From: Ructibacterium sp965146665
GTDB lineage: Bacteria > Bacillota > Clostridia > Monoglobales > Monoglobaceae
Assembly: GCA_965146665.1 (NCBI GenBank)
Contig: CBCTHE010000011.1
Span: forward strand, 71,769 to 135,768
DNA length: 64,000 nucleotides
Direction of reading: 5' to 3'
Below the pieces are notes generated by a model. That model did no database searches and had not been told where the DNA came from. It saw only the letters and a list, made by a program, of their open reading frames with translations. Below are positions 45,901 to 51,403 of this stretch, one piece after another; within the stretch, counting starts at the first letter, position 1; every line of letters starts with the position of its first letter. A program made the translations under genes and the position numbers.

Positions 45901-46348
45901 CTTGTTGGAGGAGCTTAGTGAATCAAAACGTGCCAATTCAGTTACACAGGTTGGGGACGAAGTGTGGAGTGAACCGACGAGCTTCCTGAGTGCGGCGGGC
46001 GGCGGAAATTACAGTGTCATGACGACATACAGCATTAAGCTCAGAAATGATACGGATGTTCCCAAAGTATTTGAATATCATAATTTGAGTTGGCAAAATA
46101 TGGTGATGATGATTGCCAATGAACAGGAGAGCAATCCAGATAAGCGTTACACGGTCAAAGCCACCGGAAATTTTTATGACACCTATATAAAGCATCAGAA
46201 AGACAATGAATGGATGAATCTGTTGGACCGGGTGGAATTGAGTATAGACATTCCGGCGCATCAGACAGTCAGCTATACATTGACCGTTGTATTGGTTACG
46301 GCGGAGCCAATTCCAATCCGGAATTATGCAAAAATCAGAAATCAATAA
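36926..46348 (+). CDS. Giant SLH-anchored multidomain surface subtilase
   Basis: A 3140-residue exported protein. Order: signal peptide (1-29); pro-region; S8 subtilase (about 200-440) with D210, H248, N327 and S395 all present, though the usual HGTH reads HGTN; RCC1-like propeller repeats (about 480-800); jelly-roll and atypical bacterial Ig modules (about 840-1470); a DNRLRE/CBM96-type module (about 1480-1670); a vWA-like domain without a clear MIDAS (about 1830-2000); a domain recalling C39 peptidases but without their Cys and His (about 2020-2205); three SLH repeats (about 2300-2490) for cell-wall binding; and a 650-residue unknown tail. Domains after S8 are by pattern and are less certain. 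It is followed 11 bases on by a stalk-domain gene in the same operon. Confidence 0.85.
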   Translation: MKSKRLISLCTAVIMAFGMMPSFLPAGAAAGDPLQDEANAAGHLSAAAEDLETYTNRFIVKFASQPVDQPTIENAFSVAKAKKALAVSNAVEKLQAEQKSQEAEELQSVFSVIQDMSSEPIKNETIDQYQLITLREPIAPETFAVAVQEQTAGVIEYIQPDYLLTLSAEADPTEPEFSSAPVIDTALEPEETADTVESTDESIVRVGLIDSAVDASHPDLAGHVTGGYDFCQDQAEIVLNETQASDIHGTNIAGIIVQNAPEAQVVPLKVFENGRAYTSDIIRAIQYAKENHIQLINCSWGSSDNNQALLDTMSECADMLFICAAGNAHRDLERNPVYPASFQLDNIISVAAADENQNLSYFSNYGDSSVDIAVQGSGIESAWNCGTRNAMRGTSVAAGVITGAAAEYGKTNDLSLAKDAVLNSADMLSCLEPYISSGRYLNTDKLTLGLPGEQLDVPVILDEQHQITAVEDSEGWELFSQLETRKVAIGTSSVMFLKSDNSLYLLGQGKLTLISKSYISAVDISVQPREDQSGTTGDMYLVAFANGTVDCYSTNGDLSIQEWHVLNGEEYLSNITAVSAGFDHFLALDADGRVWAWGEDMWGQAGGTHPTYIPPAYPGDPDVYTGFASHGPAQVKQASNRTAIIAGNKNSYSIDSEGILSHWGCDGTPLYYERDISPFNITDKPVAAVGWGTKADLNMPLLTVIAFYSDGTSDIADNANFQNVIKADQNIYLKADGTVWVWSETNNEIVEQKIEGLPSCANVFARNGSYVAVANNGTVWCFGNNAGDKFNVGTSGNITTPRLVGMDGNVNPEPVMMDDQQFNNSYQPCYHASQAALETMGWKEVYNADNGEFTAESGQLILKKTSPQNWGDGALTYGIEKTFSYRENNWHGDERASVWTNNFKGQYEIRTRTSFRQPNSQIYYDVMGKDNSGQECVVARYRVDPGASANFSVYNNGLNKSGVREYPLWTNPQENRLIRTMLRSADSTFQTFKDWGATPVATTLSGANPADTFNMTDWNRRAPGAYVTGIRISVQAQAPQNAELAKIDSVQLIEHLSDTDDNVEGALESLRYFFANTGTLSPAYTTEDLPELPTTLNGTQITYTSSHPGVLSPEGKLLVHPPIYTDVTLTAKVTNPINGYTKYLDYVITVADWPQNYSGEGYSSAVTGKASGMETEGTKAFTQYPQWRFSYPGIKNGTNGQLHAGQVLVKNNRLILKKISDRQTPSYQPCVVGIRPLDLKGGNTVYEQIAIGFNARAYDTGSMYFAPVTAEGQEICQVWLDASVRKVNIAYGALESGSIVRKTQTYNINPTVDQEYLIFADKEHKLTILAGGQELITPEQKYFLPGAENTVGLSKLKTWITNITYGNKEMGNLGQLRTSDRIAIGDTDLQQVWNDIEGLREAMPETTQTDLDLPTAGPSGSCIIWTSSAPQYIAVDGTLNRPAWYQADQKVTLTANVTKGAASQTVDFTVLVPHQAPDAPQYVYTTDDTMIYGGVSGLVGTERYGWNPTAAINTTISNQKLTGRFAMLKFDFSGHDASDMTYAQLELTQLSGSRNSKYKVAVMKNDTFNKTWQQNSVTYPDVPAQLSDLDEIGEITLSRTNTGTENRTTIFLPVTELVQAVKEKPAEDQVVTLAIYSTDNNTAPMEIAMSEWAGIHAPGSCRPRIYLTRESDSSGEYDADVPVRTLGREFEQTYSLVSDCIKPEITKVSERIIDDENGIYEFSINDGQYTADPSANPFFFWSSMEGTFTALSPDYRSVRFRIDPESRGRQVKVIVGMGDGLGYVDRKAITVGLESSNTLSPNLLVQPLTLELANNQVEQAMTDALPENAVVGQTELSIGLDFSLDMLPFDPGSDLRWLETVESLIESAPADTTVRIADAQNSTYYKTGNAAIEAVQSLGQQRYSEQASASALLEAWSALLRGSNGRNKLAVLFVNQSIEASALARTVSNMREQGTAVVVLALGTEDAGNSLLEQIPGVYSIHSMLDLRLKISDIYHTFSELKEREAAPELSARTLPSVDDRYLPFTSDLKGRYIFDIESADGKQFGVSLASILNIYGCLPALAVRGGDSYDLFSDGQTVYSLMKGNAADMDTSALDSMFSFYEKFKSAMESDSTGLVKTGKVHDDAVKEVILKNLKRRFPVLLVRNGSAAVITGYTQKNGSETFDLYTYGQGAQKGISLTNDNCWVLDTFAYLLEISKEFNVSDRIDTGESFYENIRFTYPDGYDSSKIKAFKYDKSNSSLTVQEITFDTDNDIAKIGSPADGSCILAGLKTEYDGILPNLYGANKLYQVIQYEDLQETIADPWYYLYLFQATNRGIINGDIDENGVVNFNPQGDVTRAQFLKMVIEAAGIATGGVKDSPDVHWAKNYLDYALDNGLINQTQYQDPDANLPRCEAAYILSVMFIGNAAELQVPSLIYKYHTEIFTPKNVAWLEGSAFVDQGESNFYNADEVYQMYMNGVMEGDENHYFHPIANITRAEVCKAVMKCMFDLSADIKAAEVVFEGYTSFAEFDHEYTKPTSGWKDYHFNAERSGYYFVGVKGGDMTAHVDECSGGGTGGGLRYSRLTDDFTETYQSFGEGVPDYITNNMVKNGYSYKRFYLEKGTSFRVSGLQGNHTAFQVLAPKDGDIAFRPTGGGKMIISNSPEAIKPERLADIGSDSKILTQIKNLQPGKYTYLGWHTQYTSDKIRVDVKFQANQQSKIRLTAIGIQTPNQSQGEDWTQPDGEVAHSLDWTCTQAYANYKKCYIGGQLDKWYEENYNTLDVYWDIAPGSGCWLSELFSSALGEYPYLVPSEGSPIFIIADFEVIEGSVDFNEMAYRDIKNISEDICETKTAPYENENNMHSGIANTLPEVKTTLEYTITEGVANGYLPIRLFNSYNPMGYESDQWFTHINPQTDQDISALPGRPGHRVRDLSAESDVLRFVYPDEHKKGLYGANVPETQRKGAWYFDVYHSWQDKPAVQRGALDDSMGKEDYLDKENLPEAFDTSYFKPNSLLEELSESKRANSVTQVGDEVWSEPTSFLSAAGGGNYSVMTTYSIKLRNDTDVPKVFEYHNLSWQNMVMMIANEQESNPDKRYTVKATGNFYDTYIKHQKDNEWMNLLDRVELSIDIPAHQTVSYTLTVVLVTAEPIPIRNYAKIRNQ

Positions 46349-46359
46349 GGAGATGAAGC

Positions 46360-47748
46360 ATGATGAAGCGAATTTTAATTAGCCTATTGGTATTATTAGT
46401 GACAAGCTCATTTAATACAGCTGCATATGGATTAGAATTTGATCCCATATCTGAAACGGATGTGAATAACCGGGTTCTTTTTACAGGCCAGGGATATTTC
46501 AAGCTTGAAGACATCCCAAGGGAAAAAGGTGCACCGTATACATATGCTAGCTATAGTAAAGATGGAGTTTATTGGACAGGGATTGGAGACAGAGATTCGC
46601 ACAGCTCGTTATTTGCACAATTTCTAAACTATGATAACACCTACAACGGAAAAGTTATGGAGGAAGACGACCGCTTTATTTTCCTCAGAACCACAAAGGC
46701 GGAGCATGGCCTGAATAACCTGCAGCAAAAGGGTAAAATCATTATTACTGACAAATCGTTTCATGTTTTGAAAACCTTGGACAGCGATTACTTTGTCAGC
46801 GATCTTTCCTGTATAGACGGTGTGTATTACGCCAATCGGTATACGGAGTATAATGATATCAATATCTATTATGGCGATTATATGACCAAACAGGAATCAT
46901 ATCGTTCTACAGATTTAGAAAACTGGACATTATATCGGGCGGACGGTGGGATTCCTTTTGTAAGTGCGGCAGGAAAGACAGTACTGGTACAGCATGGAAA
47001 GATTTTACGGGCAAACTATACAAGACAGGCCGGAACGACCTGGCTTATCCAAAACGGGAATCCGGTTCAAAAGATAGCAGAAGAACCTATGACAATATTC
47101 GATGTGATTCCTGTACGTGGATATTTGATAGGGAATCCAACCCAGGAAAGTCAATTGGGGAAAATAGGCATATCCAAAGATGGCGTATACTACAAAATGC
47201 TGGATTTGCCTCTGGAAAATGAGATCATGACAAAGGTGCATGAGCTGACTGGGGAGCGGGTTGATATAGAGACCCGAGTATATGATTTGAAAGGAGGAGC
47301 GGTCCAAGTTAATCACTATGTATGTGCAATGGAAGATTTATTTGCAGAGGCGCCGGAAGGCGGCATTTATGTCCAAGTGAACGATGAGGTTCTGGGCTTC
47401 TCCACACCACCGGTGACAGAGAACGACCGGACGCTGGTACCCATGCGGTTCCTGTTTGAAAAGCTTGGCGCGGAAGTGAACTGGGATGAGACAACGAACA
47501 CGGCCATCGCAACCATGCCCGCAGATGTGACCGAACAGATTCAGACCTTCGGCATGGCAAAGGGAAAGAGTGTTTCGTTCTCCATAGACAACATCACCGC
47601 CACAGTGAATGGTGAAACAGCGGCCATGGATGTGCCCGCACGGCTGGTGAACGACAAGACGCTGGTTCCTCTCCGGTTCCTGTCTGAGAATCTGGGTTAT
47701 ACTGTCACTTGGGATGAGGCAAACAATACAGCGATTATAACAAAGTAA
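46360..47748 (+). CDS. Secreted propeller-like protein with C-terminal stalk domains
   Basis: A 462-residue exported protein with a signal peptide (about 1-23, ending AAYG). Residues about 40-330 are beta-rich with SKDGVYW and STDLENW turns, typical of sialidase/propeller-like blades. Residues about 333-462 are two copper amine oxidase N-terminal-like stalk repeats (TLVPMRFLFEKLGAEVNWDE and TLVPLRFLSENLGYTVTWDE). The DNA changes from AT-rich to GC-rich at about 47340, exactly where the stalk part begins, suggesting a module joined by recombination. It is co-transcribed with the giant subtilase and is a likely surface partner. Confidence 0.8.
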   Translation: MMKRILISLLVLLVTSSFNTAAYGLEFDPISETDVNNRVLFTGQGYFKLEDIPREKGAPYTYASYSKDGVYWTGIGDRDSHSSLFAQFLNYDNTYNGKVMEEDDRFIFLRTTKAEHGLNNLQQKGKIIITDKSFHVLKTLDSDYFVSDLSCIDGVYYANRYTEYNDINIYYGDYMTKQESYRSTDLENWTLYRADGGIPFVSAAGKTVLVQHGKILRANYTRQAGTTWLIQNGNPVQKIAEEPMTIFDVIPVRGYLIGNPTQESQLGKIGISKDGVYYKMLDLPLENEIMTKVHELTGERVDIETRVYDLKGGAVQVNHYVCAMEDLFAEAPEGGIYVQVNDEVLGFSTPPVTENDRTLVPMRFLFEKLGAEVNWDETTNTAIATMPADVTEQIQTFGMAKGKSVSFSIDNITATVNGETAAMDVPARLVNDKTLVPLRFLSENLGYTVTWDEANNTAIITK

Positions 47749-47760
47749 AGACTGACAAGC

Positions 47761-47800
47761 AGGACCGGCTATAGAGCTGGTCCTGTTTAGTTTTTGGAGT
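47761..47800 (+). terminator. Terminator of the surface-protein operon
   Basis: AGGACCGGCT and AGCTGGTCCT with a four-base loop, followed by GTTTAGTTTTT, twelve bases past the stop. Confidence 0.8.
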
Positions 47801-47882
47801 GACACTTTGCAAACGGCAAAAAATATGCTATACTGGTTAAAAATGGCCAGTATGACGGCGGTACTTTTTGGAGGGATTTGTG

Positions 47883-48226
47883 ATGGCAAAGCAGAGTTGG
47901 ATCGAGATTGAGGCGAACGCGGCGGCTTTCGTCCGGACTTGGAGGGCTGCAAGGGAGATGAACGGCAGGAAGCGCAGACCTTCGAGAAAGATTTTATGCA
48001 TGTATTTGGCGTTGACTGGCATGAGGGGCTTCATGAATATCAGGTACGGGATGCGCAGGGGAAAATCGGTTATATAGACTATCTCCTGCCGGACAAAATC
48101 CTGATTGAAATGAAAAGAGAGGAGAAAGCCTGGTACGCGCCTATAACCAGGGGTATGATTACTGCAAGTGTCTATCGCCGGACGAATGAGCTGCTACGGT
48201 ATCAGGAACTGACTGCCCCAAAATAG
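47883..48226 (+). pseudogene. MmeI-type (type IIG/IIL) restriction-modification enzyme, N-terminal remnant
   Basis: Behind GGAGGG the frame opens MAKQSWIEIEANAAAFVRTW, the usual start of MmeI-like single-chain restriction-methylases. It then shifts frame near 47935 and continues QTFEKDFMHVFGV and GYIDYLLPDKILIEMK, the D...ExK nuclease core. A second shift is visible near 48120, where another frame gives SLVRAYNQGYDYCKCLSPDE before the text ends. The methylase and target-recognition parts are absent. It is a non-functional fragment of what was a roughly 900-residue enzyme. Confidence 0.8.
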
Positions 48227-48230
48227 CATA

Positions 48231-48269
48231 AAAAGGAACCCCCTTCTCTCATACAGGAGGTTCCTTTTT
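48231..48269. terminator. Terminator after the MmeI remnant
   Basis: AAAAAGGAACC and GGTTCCTTTTT form a strong stem with T-tails in both directions. Confidence 0.8.
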
Positions 48270-48284
48270 GACTATAACTATCAT

Positions 48285-48450
48285 TCAAACAAGGACTTTC
48301 AACGCTTAATTTCAAACGACCGCTTTTTGAAAAGAAAATGACCGCTTTCAAATTCAAAATGACCGCTTTTGGCTTCAGCCTGAAAAGCGGTCATTTTAGA
48401 AATCCTCAGAAAAGCGCGAAAAAAGGCGTAAACAGGCAAATAAACTGCCG
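48285..48450 (+). repeat. Dispersed GACCGCTTTT repeat, copy C
   Basis: AAGGACTTTCAACGCTTAA, two GACCGCTTT blocks, then the hairpin AAAATGACCGCTTTT (48357-48371) with AAAGCGGTCATTTT around GGCTTCAGCCTG. The following 45 bases also resemble those after copy A (GCGAAAAAAGGC..., ACTGCC). The strongest, most complete copy of the three. Confidence 0.75.
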
Positions 48451-48464
48451 CGTTCACGCCTAAA

Positions 48465-48502
48465 ACAAAGCAAACCCCTTGAAATCAAGAGGTTTGCTTT
48501 GT
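48465..48502 (-). terminator. Terminator of the tRNA-Arg gene
   Basis: ACAAAGCAAACC and GGTTTGCTTTGT; on the minus strand the stem is followed by TTTTAGG. It lies 22 bases past the tRNA 3' end. Confidence 0.75.
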
Positions 48503-48523
48503 ATCAAAATTGGTGTTTCAATA

Positions 48524-48600
48524 TGGTACGCCCGATGCGATTCGAACGCACGACCTTCAGAGTCGGAGTCTGACACTCTATCCAGCTGAGCTACGGGCGC
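48524..48600 (-). tRNA. tRNA-Arg (anticodon CCG)
   Basis: Read on the minus strand it begins GCGCCCGTAGCTCAGCTGG, has the anticodon stem TCAGA/TCTGA with loop CTCCGAC (anticodon CCG), T-arm GTGCGTTCGAATCGCAT, acceptor CGGGCGT and an encoded CCA. It pairs throughout, with one G-U at the end of the acceptor stem. Confidence 0.93.
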
Positions 48601-48710
48601 ATACAACAAAAATTAGTATAGCATATTTGCCTATTTTTTGCAAGAGGTTTTTCATAATTTTCTAAAAAATTTTTCTATACAAAAAAATATAAAATTTTTG
48701 AAAAAAAGGG

Positions 48711-48739
48711 TTGACAAATGCTTTGAAATGTTGTAGAAT
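48711..48739 (+). promoter_or_regulatory. Promoter for tRNA-Leu
   Basis: TTGACA (48711-48716), a 17-base spacer and TAGAAT (48734-48739), 43 bases before the tRNA. Confidence 0.75.
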
Positions 48740-48782
48740 AAACAACGTTGACGCGGAAAAAGCCGCCGAAATACAATAAAAT

Positions 48783-48869
48783 GCGGCCATGGCGGAATTG
48801 GCAGACGCGCATGGTTCAGGTCCATGTGCTCGCAAGGGCATGGAGGTTCAAGTCCTCTTGGCCGCACCA
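48783..48869 (+). tRNA. tRNA-Leu (anticodon CAG)
   Basis: An 87-base class II tRNA with GCGGCCA acceptor start, D-arm GGCGGAATTGGCAGACGC, anticodon stem CATGG/CCATG around TTCAGGT (anticodon CAG), a long variable arm TGCTCGCAAGGGCA, T-arm GGTTCAAGTCC and encoded CCA. Confidence 0.95.
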
Positions 48870-48875
48870 AACAGT

Positions 48876-48919
48876 AAAAATCCGAACCTTGTACCGGTTG
48901 GTAATGGGTTCGGATTTTT
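48876..48919 (+). terminator. Terminator of the tRNA-Leu gene
   Basis: AAAAATCCGAACC and GGGTTCGGATTTTT, seven bases past the CCA. Confidence 0.8.
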
Positions 48920-49040
48920 GATTTATTTGGATTATCCTAATTTTAATTGCAAGAGTAAGAAAGAATAATGTTGCACTTCGAGATAAGGCTTTAATCGATT
49001 TTGTCTCTTTTTCAATATTTTTCCGCACATTTGTAAAAGT

Positions 49041-49087
49041 AAATGCCTTCTGATAAAATGAAGATACAAAATTTAAAGGAGGCATTT
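49041..49087 (+). promoter_or_regulatory. Inverted repeat covering the tnpV ribosome binding site
   Basis: AAATGCCT (49041-49048) is the exact complement of AGGCATTT (49080-49087), and the second arm takes in the AGGAGG ribosome site. Folding of a transcript that starts upstream would hide the site, a known way for mobile elements to limit read-through expression. Confidence 0.5.
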
Positions 49088-49092
49088 ACGCT

Positions 49093-49509
49093 ATGAAAGA
49101 AAGATTTATTGAAAACGGAATTGAGTATGTAAGAAACGGAGATTACTACATTCCAAACCTGACTGTTCCCGATGATATGGTTTATAACATCGGGAAATAC
49201 GGAAGACTACACGCAAAATTTATTAAAGAGAACAGACCTTGTTTCTATACTGCAAAGATGCTTGACGGAACTTGGCTTGCTTATCTTGAAGAAATTGACA
49301 TATCTGCAAAAGAAATGGTTGACAGATTGATTAAAGAATTGGCTGACAAAAGAGATATCGCAGAGAAACTCAAAGTAAAAGGCCAAATGACTTGGGTTGG
49401 TATTATGAACAACATAAGACATTCCGCAGAAGAATTTGCGTTAAAAAATATTGTATATTCTATGGATGTACGGAGTGAGCTTTATAAGAACTTTTTTATG
49501 GAAACATAA
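49093..49509 (+). CDS. TnpV-like transposon-encoded protein
   Basis: A 138-residue protein whose first 122 residues match the TnpV family (PF14198): ENGIEYVRNGDYYIPNL, IGKYGRLHAKFIKENRP, LDGTWLAYLEEID, WVGIMNNIRHSAEEFAL. TnpV is found on many Clostridial mobile elements, and its biochemical role is not established. The last 16 residues (MDVRSELYKNFFMET) look like the start of a separate DUF6809 protein fused in frame. A strong AAAGGAGG precedes the ATG. It is AT-rich, unlike the backbone. Confidence 0.8.
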   Translation: MKERFIENGIEYVRNGDYYIPNLTVPDDMVYNIGKYGRLHAKFIKENRPCFYTAKMLDGTWLAYLEEIDISAKEMVDRLIKELADKRDIAEKLKVKGQMTWVGIMNNIRHSAEEFALKNIVYSMDVRSELYKNFFMET

Positions 49510-49712
49510 ATCCAAATGAGAAAAGATTTACTCAAGGTTCAAAATATGCAATAGCTTTAAGAAAATTCTGCGATAGTGAACAAAAATTATCTAAACAATT
49601 ATCCGATGATAATCTAAACTTATTTAATAACTTAATAAACGCATATGACGAAGTTACTGCTTACACAAGTATAGAGAATTTCAAAATAGGTGTTATCCCA
49701 GGTGTTCGTTAA
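49462..49712 (+). pseudogene. DUF6809-like protein, frameshifted in a T-run
   Basis: MDVRSELYKNFF is in the tnpV frame, but the expected continuation YGNINPNEKRFTQGSKYAIAL is in the next frame. One extra T in the six-T run near 49490 would restore a single reading frame to the stop at 49710-49712. The body (ALRKFCDSEQKLSKQL, NLINAYDEVTAYTSIENF) fits the small DUF6809 family often found beside mobile elements. The C-terminus looks shortened. It could be a true mutation or a homopolymer read error. Confidence 0.6.
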
Positions 49713-50413
49713 TGACACTTGGACATCCATAGCGCAGAGGTTGCCCCACCATAACCTCCTAGGGATAGACTAAACTCCGCCGTCGGATCATACACATCGG
49801 GCGGACGTTCTGTACACTCTTTGATTATATTAAGGGTGAGTCCTATTTTATATGCCTCCTCGGAAGCAGTGGCAATCCAAGGCCTTCTCATTGTGTACCC
49901 AGATGAATGACGAGGTTCTAGCATACGCAGTAAAGTAACAAGTGCTTCTTCATAGGTAAGTTCATCATATAACCTCGCATAAGCATCTCCTTCTTCAAAA
50001 CTTCCGGCAAGCAAACCTAAGTGGATAAGAGATAAGACTAAATTTTCATCTTCTGGGGCTACATCCACAAAGTTCAAGTCCATATTTAATTCCTTTGAAT
50101 ATTCTTCTGTAAGATTACGAAAAGATTCTCCTTTTTGCGGGTTAATGGTAGAACAATAAACACGTCTACCCCACCCAGCACCATATGCATATGGCGTACG
50201 TACAACAATATAAGCCATACTCAAAGCATCTTTTCGCTGTATAAAAGACGTCTCTTTCCATTTTTCTTTTACATTTCGCACAATGTCCAATGTTTCTAGA
50301 TTGGCGATTATTGCATCATCATTTCTAGTATTACCTTGCCACTCTATACAATGGCCATTCAGACTGCAACATAACATAAATAGTAAAAATCCACATATTA
50401 TTTTCTGAAACAT
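49709..50413 (-). CDS. Exported protein downstream of an Rhs tip, candidate partner/immunity
   Basis: A 234-residue protein with a signal peptide (MFQKIICGFLLFMLCCSLNGHC). The cysteine near its end could also make it a lipoprotein. The mature part contains SLH-like fragments (SFIQRKDALSMAYIVVRTP, FVDVAPEDENLVLSLIHLGLLAG, LTYEEALVTLLRML) but not full repeats. The start at 50413 follows AGGAGGG. It begins ten bases after the Rhs-tip gene, the place where immunity genes usually lie, but export would be unusual for immunity unless the toxin acts outside the membrane. The function is inferred only from position. Confidence 0.55.
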   Translation of the reverse strand: MFQKIICGFLLFMLCCSLNGHCIEWQGNTRNDDAIIANLETLDIVRNVKEKWKETSFIQRKDALSMAYIVVRTPYAYGAGWGRRVYCSTINPQKGESFRNLTEEYSKELNMDLNFVDVAPEDENLVLSLIHLGLLAGSFEEGDAYARLYDELTYEEALVTLLRMLEPRHSSGYTMRRPWIATASEEAYKIGLTLNIIKECTERPPDVYDPTAEFSLSLGGYGGATSALWMSKCH

Positions 50414-50423
50414 ATGATCCCTC

Positions 50424-51329
50424 CTAATTTGCATTTCTCCAAATATCAGGAATAATTCCCAATGTCATATTCAAAGTAGTATTTTCAAACGCAAATTGAT
50501 ACATACCGTAAAAATCGCTTGCACGTTGTTCAGATGTTCCTTCATAACTACATGGCATCCACGGCCAAAATCCAAAGCCATAACCGCTGACTGCATCTTT
50601 CATTTTTGCAGTTGAATCCAGCATCGAACCATATCCATCCGATAAAAGCCTAGGTGCCACAACTTGAGCGCCGTTTTTGCCGTAGCTTGCATTTAATTCC
50701 TTCCTAACACAATTTTCAACCAACATTGCTGTCATTTCCTGATAACCTTTTACGATATCAGAAGTGTACTTCTGCCTTTCATTTATATCTTGTCTCCAAT
50801 ATATGTCTTTTTCTACAGCATCATTATACCCTTGTTTTAGAGTGTATAAATGGGTTGCTTCGTGTGCTATTCTAGCAATCTGTTCGTATATGTCCGCATT
50901 AGATTGATTAACATTTAGCCAATACGAATTTTTAGCTTTATTTCCATCACTTGTCCCTTTGCTCCCATCTGAAACATTATAAAATCCAATTGAATATTCA
51001 GCCTCCGCATCATTAGCCATAAAGTTAAACAAATCTGCGGTTGTTTTTGATCCTACTTTTCCATCATATGAGAATCCTATAATTCGGTCTGGATTTTCTT
51101 CATCATACATAAATTTAACACTCTCGCCAAATACTACAGATACGGCATTTTTAAATGTTTCCGAATCTTTTTCCGCAACTGTAATGTATAGTCCACTAGG
51201 ATCCACAAACGTCACCGGGTTATTACTACAGAACGCATACCAATTCAAGCCGTCCTTGGCAGGATCTTCGGTGATAAATCTTCCAATAGAGGAATCATAG
51301 TACCGCGCACGAAGGTACGCTTGTGTCAA
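50424..51329 (-). CDS. Orphan Rhs-core tip with C-terminal HExxH domain
   Basis: A 301-residue frame whose first 47 residues are the end of an Rhs/YD repeat core (YLRARYYDSSIGRFITEDP, NPVTFVDPSG). The rest, a variable C-terminal domain of 255 residues, contains IAHEATHLYT (H156-H160), a zinc-metallopeptidase HExxH, with GYQEMTA a possible third-ligand helix. Core length is far below that of full Rhs or WapA proteins, and the only start is a TTG without a good ribosome site, so it is a 5'-truncated, displaced tip. In polymorphic toxins such tips swap behind conserved cores. Proteolytic toxicity is inferred from the motif. Confidence 0.7.
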   Translation of the reverse strand: MTQAYLRARYYDSSIGRFITEDPAKDGLNWYAFCSNNPVTFVDPSGLYITVAEKDSETFKNAVSVVFGESVKFMYDEENPDRIIGFSYDGKVGSKTTADLFNFMANDAEAEYSIGFYNVSDGSKGTSDGNKAKNSYWLNVNQSNADIYEQIARIAHEATHLYTLKQGYNDAVEKDIYWRQDINERQKYTSDIVKGYQEMTAMLVENCVRKELNASYGKNGAQVVAPRLLSDGYGSMLDSTAKMKDAVSGYGFGFWPWMPCSYEGTSEQRASDFYGMYQFAFENTTLNMTLGIIPDIWRNAN

Positions 51330-51403
51330 GTAAAAACCAAAAAAATTTTTATTTTTATGTAAATCCAGGCACCAATTATTATTCCAAACTTTTGATGGCA
51401 GTT

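Noticed and set aside
48524..48600. tRNA-Arg as an attachment site for the accessory region
   Set aside because: No second copy of the tRNA 3' end was seen elsewhere in the window, so integration at this tRNA is not supported.
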